From the NCBI GenBank assembly GCA_001302245.1, contig LGYU01000020.1, forward strand, positions 216,464 through 280,463: DNA of 64,000 nucleotides, read 5' to 3'. Source of the DNA: Chitinophagaceae bacterium PMP191F (GTDB lineage: Bacteria; Bacteroidota; Bacteroidia; Chitinophagales; Chitinophagaceae). Shown piece after piece: positions 46,931 through 55,406 of the stretch. Under the pieces are notes generated by a model. The model was not told the DNA's origin. It ran no database searches and was given only the letters and a program-made list of their open reading frames with translations. The position numbers and the translations under genes were made by a program. The number at the start of each line of letters is the position of its first letter. Position 1 is the stretch's first letter.

Positions 46931-47920
46931 ATGAGCTACCAACCTGCGGAAAATCGTTATCAGCAGATGCAGTATCGCCGTTGCGGAAAAAGCGGCATTC
47001 GGCTACCGGTAATTTCATTGGGATTGTGGCACAACTTCGGAGATGTGGATATACTGGAAAATTGTCGCAAAATATTGTACGCTGCTTTTGACAATGGCGT
47101 CACACACTTTGATCTGGCCAATAATTACGGTCCGCCGCCGGGATCGGCTGAAACGAATTTTGGAAAAATATTAAGAGAAGATTTTCGTGGTTACCGTGAT
47201 GAAATGATCATTTCTTCCAAAGCAGGTTATACTATGTGGCCTGGTCCTTACGGCGACTGGGGTTCTAAAAAATACCTGGTGTCAAGTCTTGACCAGAGTT
47301 TACAACGGATGGGGCTTGAATATGTAGATATCTTCTACCATCACCGTCCTGATCCGGAAACACCGCTGGAAGAAACCATGCAGGCATTGGACCTGATTGT
47401 GCGGCAGGGAAAAGCATTGTATGCCGGTATTTCTAATTATCCTGCTGATAAGGCCGCGGAAGCAATTGGTATTTTAAAGAAAATGGGAACTCCCTGCCTG
47501 ATCCATCAGCCCAAATATTCTATGTTCGAGCGTTGGGTGGAAGATGGTTTGCTGGATGTACTGGAAAAAGAAGGCGTAGGCTGTATCCCGTTTTCTCCAC
47601 TTGCACAGGGACTGTTAACCAACAAATACCTGAAGGGCATACCGGAAGATTCAAGAGCAGCAAAAGCACACGGTTTTTTAAAGCAGGAACAGATCACAGA
47701 AGATAGACTGCAAAAGATCCATGCGCTGAATAATATTGCACAGCAACGCGGCCAATCACTGGCGCAGATGGCATTGGCCTGGCTACTGAAAGATAATAGG
47801 GTAACTTCTGTACTGATCGGGGCCAGCAGACCCGAACAGTTATTGGATTCATTGCAATGTTTACAGCATACAGAATTTTCTACAGACGAGCTGAAAGCAA
47901 TTGAAGATGTATTGAAGTAG
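46931..47920 (+). CDS. Aldo/keto reductase, YghZ (L-glyceraldehyde 3-phosphate reductase)-like
   Basis: A 329-residue protein with no signal peptide, so cytoplasmic; it is the only clearly intracellular enzyme in the window. The AKR tetrad is visible: Asp61 and Tyr66 in HFDLANNYGPPPG, Lys97 in MIISSKAGY and His138 in DIFYHHRPD. The opening YRRCGKSGIRLPVISLGLWHNFGD and the NADPH-binding SVLIGASRPEQL fit the YghZ/AKR14 group. Members reduce short aldehydes. Here the likely physiological substrate is an aldehyde from L-rhamnose or L-fucose breakdown (for example L-lactaldehyde) or an uronate derivative; this is inference from context. It is flanked by GH105 (69-base gap) and GH2 (110-base gap). 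Confidence 0.88.
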   Translation: MSYQPAENRYQQMQYRRCGKSGIRLPVISLGLWHNFGDVDILENCRKILYAAFDNGVTHFDLANNYGPPPGSAETNFGKILREDFRGYRDEMIISSKAGYTMWPGPYGDWGSKKYLVSSLDQSLQRMGLEYVDIFYHHRPDPETPLEETMQALDLIVRQGKALYAGISNYPADKAAEAIGILKKMGTPCLIHQPKYSMFERWVEDGLLDVLEKEGVGCIPFSPLAQGLLTNKYLKGIPEDSRAAKAHGFLKQEQITEDRLQKIHALNNIAQQRGQSLAQMALAWLLKDNRVTSVLIGASRPEQLLDSLQCLQHTEFSTDELKAIEDVLK

Positions 47921-48030
47921 AATGCCTGGGGTGGTTGAATTGCAATGGTGCATATGCAATAATGTGTGTTTATAGTATTGTTGGCCGGTTGTCAGGCAAT
48001 TCAATCACCTTAATTTATTTTGCATTCATC

Positions 48031-50988
48031 ATGAATAAGTACCTGTCATTCCTCATTGCGCTTTTTTTAATTACAGGGGCGTTACAGGCCCAGCGGATCA
48101 AATACAATTTCAATTACGGATGGAAAGTATGGGTGGGTGATGACAGTACCGCTGCCAATACATCATTCAATGATGCCGCCTGGAAAAATATTTCATTACC
48201 CTACGCATGGAATGAAGATGCTGCTTTCAGAGTATCCATAGATCAACTGCCAACAGGCATAGCCTGGTACCGAAAACATTTTATTGTTCCTGCAGATAAG
48301 CAGGATAAAAAGATCTTCCTGGAATTTGAAGGGATCCGCCAGGCCGGAGAGTTCTATCTGAACGGACAATGGATAGGACGTCATGAAAACGGCGTAACAG
48401 CCTTTGGTTTTGATATTACTGATAAGATCGTACCGGGTAAAGACAATGTGCTGGCAGTGCGCATTGATAATTCATGGGATTACAGGGAAAAAGCGACCAA
48501 TACAAAATTTCAGTGGATCGATAAAAACTTTAATGCCAATTACGGTGGTATTAATAAAAATGTATACCTGCATATAACTGATAAATTATACCAGACATTA
48601 CCATTGTACTCTAACCTGGGTACAACAGGGGTGTATGTATATGCCGACTATTTTAAAATGTCCGACAGGTCGGCCAACATTAATACAGCATCGCAGATAC
48701 GTAATGAATACAACAGTCCCAAAACGTTTGTTTACCGGATAGAGATAAAGGATGCTTCAGGGAAATCACTGATCATATACAAAACAACACCTGTTACGCT
48801 GGAGCCCGGACAAACCACCACAGTATCTGAAAAGTACAGAATGGGCGGACTGAATTTCTGGAGCTGGGGGTATGGATACCTCTATACCATTACAACCTCA
48901 TTGATTGTAGATGGTATTACTGTTGATGAAGTACATACAATAACAGGGTTCAGAAAAACTGATTTCCGCAATGGGATGGTATACCTGAACGACAGGGCTA
49001 TACAGGTAAAAGGATATGCGCAACGTACCACCAATGAATGGCCTGCCGTTGGTATTGATATTCCTGCATGGATGAGTGATTACAGCAATGGCCTGATGGT
49101 ACAGAGCAATGCCAACCTGGTACGCTGGATGCACATCACTCCATCGAAACAGGATATTGAAAGCTGCGATCGTGTAGGACTGATGCAGGCCATGCCGGCA
49201 GGTGATGCAGAAGCTGATGTAAATGGTAACCGTTGGATACAGAGGGTGACTGTGATGCGCGATGCAATTATTTATAACCGCAATAACCCCAGCATCATTT
49301 TTTACGAATGTGGCAACGAAAACATCAGCGAAGAACATATTGCAGAAATGAAACAGGTAAGGGATCTGTATGATCCGCATGGGGGAAGGGCTATTGGTTC
49401 ACGCGAAATGATGGACAGCAAGGTAGCTGAATACGGTGGCGAAATGCTGTATATCAATAAAAGCGCCGGTAAACCTATGTGGGCCATGGAATATTCACGC
49501 GATGAAGGACTGCGTAAATATTGGGATGCTTATTCTCCACCCTATCACAAAGAAGGGGATGGCCCTTTGTACAAAGGGCAACCTGCACTGGAATACAATC
49601 ACAACCAGGATGAACATGCAATAGAAAACATCCGTCGCTGGTACGACTACTGGCGCGAGCGTCCCGGTACAGGTACACGTGTAAGTGCTGGCGGAGTGAA
49701 TATTATTTTTTCAGAAACCAATACGCATTATCGTGGCGCAGAGAATTATCGAAGAAGCGGAGAAGTAGATGCCTTACGGATTATAAAAGAAGGTTTCTAT
49801 GCACACCAGGTAATGTGGGATGGCTGGGTAGATGTAGAGAAACCAGGTATACATATCATGTGTCACTGGAATTATGCTGCAGGTACCAGGAAGCCTGTAT
49901 ATGTGGTATCATCTGCAGATAAAGTTGAGTTGCTGGTCAATGGTGTATCGAAAGGATTTGGAAAACAACAATACAGGTTCCTGTATACATTTGATAATAT
50001 CGAATGGCAGGCTGGTACTGTTACAGCAGTGGGATATGATGCTGCGGGTAAAAAGATCTGCGAAACTGCTTTGCAAACGGCAGGCGAACCGGTAGCATTA
50101 CGCTTAACCCGTATACCATCACCGGTTCAATGGCTGGCCAACGGGGCAGACCTTGCGTTGGTAGAAGTAGAGGTGATCGATGCAAAAGGAAACCGTTGTC
50201 CTGTAGCCATGAACATGATTAAATTTACCCTGGATGGCGCTGCAGAGTGGCGTGGAGGGATGGCGCAGGGGCCGGATAATTATATCCTTTCCAAAACGCT
50301 TCCGGTAGAGTGTGGTGTGAACAGGGTGCTGTTGCGCGCTACTACGCAAGCTGGTAATGTAACACTGAAAGCTGTAGCTGATGGATTAAAACCAGCTACT
50401 TTATCATTTGCAACAATGCCTGTAGTGATAAATGGGGGACTGTCAACCCGCTTGCCCGCAGAAGGTTTAACAGGCTTGCTGACACGTGGAGCAACACCTG
50501 CAACTCCTTCTTATACGGTAAGCCGCACAGCATTAAAAATTGTAAAAGCTACTGCCGGAGCCAATACTGATAGCGCATTCAAAAGCTTTGATGATAATGA
50601 ACAATCCGATTGGTTCAATGATGGACAATTGTCTACCGCATGGATCGAATACGAGCTGGATCGGGAAGCGAAGATCAGTGAGGTAACTCTTAAACTAAAC
50701 AACTTCAGAACACGTACATATCCTCTGCAGATCAGTATTGACGGACAGGTTGTTTTCCGTGACAGCACACAACGTAGCCTTGGATATATAACACTTTCAT
50801 TTCCATCAAAAAAGGGTAAAAAAGTAAAGATTGAACTATTGGACAAAGGTGGTATGCAGGAACTTACGGGTACAGAAATGAACGGCAAAAAACTGGATGA
50901 TGGGGTGAGTCGCAATGATGCCAATACAAAAGGAAGACTGAGCATTATTGAAGCAGAGATCTATGAGACGGTTACAACGTCACATTGA
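48031..50988 (+). CDS. GH2 family glycoside hydrolase with C-terminal discoidin-like domain
   Basis: ATG 48031 was chosen because it begins a standard signal peptide (MNKYLSFLIALFLITGALQA); a longer frame upstream has none. The 985-residue protein has a GH2 jelly-roll (WKNISLPYAWNEDAAFRV, FYLNGQWIGRHENGVTAF) and an Ig-like domain. Its TIM barrel carries acid/base Glu430 in FYECGNENIS and probable nucleophile Glu487 in PMWAMEYSRDEG. These are followed by a DUF4982-like sandwich (GTRKPVYVVSSADKVELLVN), another Ig-like module, and a C-terminal F5/8-type carbohydrate-binding domain (about 845-985; SDWFNDGQLSTAWIEYELDR). It is the third GH2 in the window and the only one with an obvious binding domain. 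Substrate unknown. Confidence 0.87.
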   Translation: MNKYLSFLIALFLITGALQAQRIKYNFNYGWKVWVGDDSTAANTSFNDAAWKNISLPYAWNEDAAFRVSIDQLPTGIAWYRKHFIVPADKQDKKIFLEFEGIRQAGEFYLNGQWIGRHENGVTAFGFDITDKIVPGKDNVLAVRIDNSWDYREKATNTKFQWIDKNFNANYGGINKNVYLHITDKLYQTLPLYSNLGTTGVYVYADYFKMSDRSANINTASQIRNEYNSPKTFVYRIEIKDASGKSLIIYKTTPVTLEPGQTTTVSEKYRMGGLNFWSWGYGYLYTITTSLIVDGITVDEVHTITGFRKTDFRNGMVYLNDRAIQVKGYAQRTTNEWPAVGIDIPAWMSDYSNGLMVQSNANLVRWMHITPSKQDIESCDRVGLMQAMPAGDAEADVNGNRWIQRVTVMRDAIIYNRNNPSIIFYECGNENISEEHIAEMKQVRDLYDPHGGRAIGSREMMDSKVAEYGGEMLYINKSAGKPMWAMEYSRDEGLRKYWDAYSPPYHKEGDGPLYKGQPALEYNHNQDEHAIENIRRWYDYWRERPGTGTRVSAGGVNIIFSETNTHYRGAENYRRSGEVDALRIIKEGFYAHQVMWDGWVDVEKPGIHIMCHWNYAAGTRKPVYVVSSADKVELLVNGVSKGFGKQQYRFLYTFDNIEWQAGTVTAVGYDAAGKKICETALQTAGEPVALRLTRIPSPVQWLANGADLALVEVEVIDAKGNRCPVAMNMIKFTLDGAAEWRGGMAQGPDNYILSKTLPVECGVNRVLLRATTQAGNVTLKAVADGLKPATLSFATMPVVINGGLSTRLPAEGLTGLLTRGATPATPSYTVSRTALKIVKATAGANTDSAFKSFDDNEQSDWFNDGQLSTAWIEYELDREAKISEVTLKLNNFRTRTYPLQISIDGQVVFRDSTQRSLGYITLSFPSKKGKKVKIELLDKGGMQELTGTEMNGKKLDDGVSRNDANTKGRLSIIEAEIYETVTTSH

Positions 50989-51362
50989 TCGGGATTAATA
51001 GTGGCCTCTGTTGCATTTACTATACATGTGTGTTGTGGTAATAGTGTCCGGCAGGATTTTGGTTGTAAAAGCCTTGCTGTTAGAACTATAACTGCCCGGC
51101 TTTTCGCAGATTTTCTCTTAAAAACAACCTTTTTCAGAACCAGGCGAGCAATTTTAGTATGTGTTCCCGCCTTACTCCTGGTATAGTTGATAGATCACCC
51201 TTTGGAAAAATTTCTTTTATGACACCGGCGCTGGTTTATGAATGCATAAGCGTCTAAAATAAGGGACCGTGCAGGGAGTGGATTAGCGTGTTTTTACAAC
51301 GGACTGTTCTTTATAAATTAAACCTTGTACCGGGCAAAGCCTGATGCTGAAACTATATTGGC
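50989..51362 (+). other. Non-coding gap before the glycine-rich barrel protein
   Basis: About 374 bases with no convincing gene. A CAGGATT half-site occurs near 51051 but is not followed by a -7 box at the expected distance. No strong hairpin or promoter was recognised. Confidence 0.5.
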
Positions 51363-54311
51363 ATGACACGACTGCTACCTGCTTTTTTATTGACCTTACT
51401 TACTTTGAATGTTGCTGCCCAGAACAAAGTGACCGGTACTATTAAGGGGAAAGTGCTGGACACACTCAATAAGTTACCACTTACCAATGCTACTATTACA
51501 ATTATTGATAAAGCAGACTCTGCCAGTGTCGCTTTTGCTGTAAGCGGCAAACAAGGAGAGTTTGAGTTGAAGAATGTTCCACAGGGTAATTATATACTGG
51601 GCATTACATACGTTGGTTATGCTGAATTTTTAAAACACATTGCTATTAATGCTTCCCGTACAGATATAGATCTGGGTGATGTGTTATTGTCCAACGATAC
51701 CAATATGTTGCAGAGTGTAATTGTTACACAGCCTCCCATCAAAATTGACAAAGATACAGTAGAGTTCAGGGCCAGTGCTTTTCCCGTAAAACCGAATGCA
51801 ACAGTAGAAGACCTGTTGAAGAAGTTTCCGGGTATGGAAGTAGATAAGGATGGCAATATCACTGCCCAGGGCGAAACCATTACTAAAGTATATGTAGATG
51901 GGAAAGAATTCTTTAGCAATGACCCCAAACTGGCTACCAAAAACCTTACAGCAGAGCTGGTAGAGAGTATCCAGGTATTTGATGATATGAGTGATCAGGC
52001 AAAGTTTACACGTATCGATGACGGAAGTCGCCAGCGAACCATTAATATCAAGTTGAAAAAAGACAAGAAAAAGGGATACTTCGGACGTGTGGTAGGCGGT
52101 ATAGGAACCAGCGACAGGTATGAAGGGAGTTTATCAGCCAACCGTTTTGACAACAAAGCTCAGTTGTCTGTAATTGGTAGTGCCAATAATATCAATCGTC
52201 CCGGCTTTACATCAAGCGACCTGGTAAGCAGCATTGGAGGTATGGGTGCTGTGAGTGGAGGTGGTGGCGGAGGTGGTAACCGTGGTGGCGGCGGTGGGGG
52301 CGGAAACCGCGGAGGCGGTGGCGGAGGTGGCGGTAATAACAGCAGCGCTGCCAATGGCAATACGCAAACATGGAGTGCCGGTGTAAACTATCGTGATTCA
52401 TGGTCGCCAAAATTGCAGTTTGCCGGAAATTATTTTATTTCCAATACTACTACTATCAATAAAAGTGATAGTTATATGCAACGGTTTTTCCCGGGTGATT
52501 CTGTTGCAAAAACAATGGATGAATCGTATAGCAAAAATACCAACCTGTCACAACGCTTTGGTGGCAGACTGGAATATACGATCGATACGATGAACTCATT
52601 ATTATTCACACCTACTTTCAGTCTGCAACATGCCACTTCATTAAATTATGACTCCATCGTAACAGGAGCACAGAGTCCTGCATACGATTACACTGCTATT
52701 ACCGGCAACAGTGCCAGAAGTAATAAACGCGATGGATGGAACTTTGGCAACAATACTTTATTCCGTCACAGGTTCAGAAAGCCTGGCAGAACATTGACCA
52801 TAGGATGGAATACTGCAGTGAACAATAGTGATGGAGAAGGATTCAATACATCGCCCTATACTTTTTATAATAAAGACGGCAGCATCAATTATATACAGGA
52901 CCGTCGCCAGCGTTTTGATCAGAATACCAATTCATTCAATAATACTGTCAGTACTTCAGTAACAGAAATGTTCGGCACCAACAAAATACTGGAGTTCAAT
53001 TATGCTTATACGAATAACCGCAGTACATCTGACAGAAAAACGTATGATTACAATGCGGCCAGTAATGAGTATGACAGTATTAATAAACCGTTGACCAACT
53101 ATTTTGAGAATACATTTATTTCCAGTCGCATCGGTACCAACTTCCGGGTAAAAAATACGAAATACGATTTTCAATTGGGAGGTGCTATACAAATGGCATC
53201 ATTACAGAACATGAGTCATCGTGCACAGTTTGGCAAAGACAGCCTGATGAAACAACATTATACCAATTTTTTTCCCAATGCCAGTTTCAACTACAACCTT
53301 GGAACAAGAAAAAGCCTGCGTTTCAACTATCGTGGCAGTACCAATGCTCCCTCCATTACACAATTGCAGGATGTACAGGATGTAAGCAATCCGCTGAATA
53401 TACGTACAGGTAATCCCAACCTGAAACAGGAATTTACCAATACATTTAATTTCAGCTACAATACTTTCAATCTGACCAATTTCATGTATTTCAATACCAA
53501 TATTTCATCAACGGTCAACAGTAATAAGATCGTTAACAGTATTGACTCCATGGGCCAGGGTATTCTGCTGACAAAACCTGTGAACCTGAATGGTGCATTC
53601 AATATCAGTTTCTCCGGTACTATTGGTATTCCTCTGAAAAAAGTAGCAACAGGAAAACGCAGCCCGATGAACCTGAACCTGACTACTTCTTTACGTTACA
53701 ACCGCGATGTAAGCATGTTGTATAAACTGGTAAGTTATAATTATACCCGGTCTGCCAACCAGCGTATCAATTTCAATTACAATGTGCAGGATAAATTCGA
53801 TATCGGTGCCAATGCCAATTTTTCGTACAATGATGCCTCTTACAGTGTGCAGCCGAATCTGAATTATAAATATTTCTCTCATAGCTACTCACTGGATGTG
53901 ACGTATATCATTTTCAGCCGCTTATCATTGACCAGCGATTTTGATTACCTTATCAACACAGGACGTGCTACTGGTTATAACCAGGCTATACCGTTGTGGA
54001 ATGCCAATATTTCCTGGCTGTTATTTCCAAAAAAGAATGGAGAGTTGAAAGCCGGTGTGGCGGATATCCTCAATCAGAACAGAAGCATCAGCCGCAATAT
54101 TGGCAGCAACTACATACAGGATACGCATACACAGGTATTGCAACGTTTCTTTATGGTTTCCTTCCTGTACAACTTCAATCGTTTTGGTGACAGGCGTGGT
54201 CCGGGCCAGGGCAATCGTCCGGCAGGTGGTTTTGAGCGTGGTAACCGTGGTGGTCCTGGTGGCGGAGGCGGTCTCCGTGGTGGTGGCAGCGGCGGAGGAA
54301 GAAGAAATTAA
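51363..54311 (+). CDS. Outer-membrane beta-barrel (TonB-receptor-like) protein with glycine-rich segments
   Basis: A 982-residue protein with a signal peptide (LNVAAQ), an N-terminal carboxypeptidase-regulatory-like domain (about 25-110; GTIKGKVLDTLNKLPLTNAT) and a plug-like region (DTVEFRASAFPVKPNATVED, TKVYVDGKEFFSNDP). The barrel has the repeated Asn/aromatic pattern of the 'outer membrane beta-barrel family protein' group rather than SusC. Unusual features are a glycine-rich insert at about 298-326 (runs of seven or eight Gly separated by NR) and a C-terminal Gly/Arg tail from about 945 (GPGQGNRPAGG, RGNRGGPGGGGG). No SusD partner follows. The tail lies outside a normal barrel-terminating strand, which is odd for an outer-membrane protein. 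Function unknown. Confidence 0.82.
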   Translation: MTRLLPAFLLTLLTLNVAAQNKVTGTIKGKVLDTLNKLPLTNATITIIDKADSASVAFAVSGKQGEFELKNVPQGNYILGITYVGYAEFLKHIAINASRTDIDLGDVLLSNDTNMLQSVIVTQPPIKIDKDTVEFRASAFPVKPNATVEDLLKKFPGMEVDKDGNITAQGETITKVYVDGKEFFSNDPKLATKNLTAELVESIQVFDDMSDQAKFTRIDDGSRQRTINIKLKKDKKKGYFGRVVGGIGTSDRYEGSLSANRFDNKAQLSVIGSANNINRPGFTSSDLVSSIGGMGAVSGGGGGGGNRGGGGGGGNRGGGGGGGGNNSSAANGNTQTWSAGVNYRDSWSPKLQFAGNYFISNTTTINKSDSYMQRFFPGDSVAKTMDESYSKNTNLSQRFGGRLEYTIDTMNSLLFTPTFSLQHATSLNYDSIVTGAQSPAYDYTAITGNSARSNKRDGWNFGNNTLFRHRFRKPGRTLTIGWNTAVNNSDGEGFNTSPYTFYNKDGSINYIQDRRQRFDQNTNSFNNTVSTSVTEMFGTNKILEFNYAYTNNRSTSDRKTYDYNAASNEYDSINKPLTNYFENTFISSRIGTNFRVKNTKYDFQLGGAIQMASLQNMSHRAQFGKDSLMKQHYTNFFPNASFNYNLGTRKSLRFNYRGSTNAPSITQLQDVQDVSNPLNIRTGNPNLKQEFTNTFNFSYNTFNLTNFMYFNTNISSTVNSNKIVNSIDSMGQGILLTKPVNLNGAFNISFSGTIGIPLKKVATGKRSPMNLNLTTSLRYNRDVSMLYKLVSYNYTRSANQRINFNYNVQDKFDIGANANFSYNDASYSVQPNLNYKYFSHSYSLDVTYIIFSRLSLTSDFDYLINTGRATGYNQAIPLWNANISWLLFPKKNGELKAGVADILNQNRSISRNIGSNYIQDTHTQVLQRFFMVSFLYNFNRFGDRRGPGQGNRPAGGFERGNRGGPGGGGGLRGGGSGGGRRN
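52255..52345 (+). repeat. In-frame GGT/GGC-rich tandem repeat encoding polyglycine
   Basis: About 90 bases of imperfect GGNGGN repeats with two AACCG interruptions encode three Gly runs separated by Asn-Arg. Such tracts are prone to length change by slippage, though only in multiples of three is the frame kept. A second Gly-rich tract lies near 54196-54305. Confidence 0.8.
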
Positions 54312-54499
54312 GAAAAGGTTGAGAGATTTTGGTAAGTAAATATTTTACAGTTGTAAAAAGCTGCGGCCAAAGCTTTGAGCAATACAGCCCTAAAGATGCG
54401 AAACGCAGAAAGTCCAGTCGCAGAGAAGGGAAGAAGTGGAGTTTGCGCACAATCCTCAGCCATCAAACCATTCAGCCATCTGGCAGCATCATTTTCAAA

Positions 54500-55252
54500 T
54501 CACCTCACCCTGTACACTCTTACATTGCTGATTGTCTGTCGTGATTTAGTGGAGCGGAAACCAAAATAACCGTTGGTAAGTGGTTGCTGATCTTTGTAGG
54601 TAAAGAACAATACATTATTGACCCAGAAACTACTGCTGCCGTTCTTCACCAGTATTTTAATATGGTAACGGGTATTGCCTTGCAACAGGTGTGCGCTATC
54701 CTTGTATTCCTGTAGTAATGTTCTTTCACCATTGCCCTGGTATTTACGAAAACGGGTGGTGCTGTTGGTATTACCACCCATGCCTGCATAGTATAATTGC
54801 AGCGAATCATATTCTTCCAGTACACCGGTACGTGTAAAAAGATAAGCATTACGCGGATCAGAAGCCATCCAGAATTGGTTGAGATCAGAAACACGGTCGT
54901 TAGGGCCGGTATCTTTGAGCACTGTACGATCGTATTCGATCAGTATATTGCCATCCAGTAATTTATTGAGCCACACTGTTACACCGCCACGTGTATCCAG
55001 TATCAGTTTACCCTGTTGTGCATATACTGATGAAGAAGGATGTGGCGCTACCTCTGTTTTCCAGATCGTAGTGTCAATGCCTTTTTCAAAATCATCTTTA
55101 AAGAGTAATTTATCAATAGTGTATGCAGGTTGTGCAAACGGCCTGAAAAAAGCTAGCAGCAGCAGACTGGTGTAAAGTGGTTTCAGCAAAGTGTGTAAAT
55201 TCAGGTGATCGGTAACAGTGTTAAGGTTCAGCATGCAGTTATTGGTAAACAA
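54500..55252 (-). CDS. Exported beta-sandwich (concanavalin-like, DUF6250/YesU-like) protein
   Basis: A 250-residue minus-strand gene; ATG 55252 or 55234 (MLNLNTVTD) are alternative starts. A hydrophobic segment (LLKPLYTSLLLLAFFRPFAQ) is the signal peptide. The mature part has a jelly-roll pattern: LLFKDDFEKGIDTTIWKTEV, KLILDTRGGVTVWLNKLLDG, ILIEYDRTVLKDTG, RYHIKILVKNGSSSFWVNNV and NGYFGFRSTKSRQTISNVRV. It resembles the DUF1961/DUF6250 group, which includes YesU of the Bacillus RG-I cluster; the resemblance is by pattern only. It is the only minus-strand gene within the right 46 kb, convergent with the barrel protein and divergent from GH31. It could be a lyase or a binding protein for pectin fragments. 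Confidence 0.75.
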   Translation of the reverse strand: MFTNNCMLNLNTVTDHLNLHTLLKPLYTSLLLLAFFRPFAQPAYTIDKLLFKDDFEKGIDTTIWKTEVAPHPSSSVYAQQGKLILDTRGGVTVWLNKLLDGNILIEYDRTVLKDTGPNDRVSDLNQFWMASDPRNAYLFTRTGVLEEYDSLQLYYAGMGGNTNSTTRFRKYQGNGERTLLQEYKDSAHLLQGNTRYHIKILVKNGSSSFWVNNVLFFTYKDQQPLTNGYFGFRSTKSRQTISNVRVYRVR

Positions 55253-55328
55253 CTATGCCGGCCGACAATTTAGCCATTCTTTTTTCATTAATGTTCTCTT
55301 AAAATCATAAAATTTCATTGTACAGGTG

Positions 55329-55374
55329 TCCTGTAGCTACAGGATGGTTGGGCAGGCGTGTTTTTGTAGGTTGT
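55329..55374 (+). promoter_or_regulatory. Palindromic operator and -7 box between the beta-sandwich gene and GH31
   Basis: TCCTGTAGCTACAGGA (55329-55344) is a perfect 16-base palindrome. Its right half continues as CAGGATG (55340-55346) and GTTGGGCA, close to the CAGGATAGTTGGGCA at 8001-7987 of the minus strand. TAGGTTGT follows 20 bases later (55367-55374), the same spacing as the other promoters. The left half reads CAGGACA toward the minus-strand gene, so both divergent genes might share the site. Confidence 0.45.
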
Positions 55375-55406
55375 GGCAGCATTTTTTGTACACTAAACAC
55401 GATTGC

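Noticed and set aside
52160..52410. Proline- or histidine-rich minus-strand frames over the glycine repeat
   Set aside because: They are simply the complement of GGN repeats in the barrel-protein gene.
54340..54450. Possible small RNA or fragment of a coding gene between the barrel protein and the minus-strand gene
   Set aside because: The stretch has degenerate CGCAGA-type intergenic repeat character, no stable long hairpin and no frame with family resemblance.
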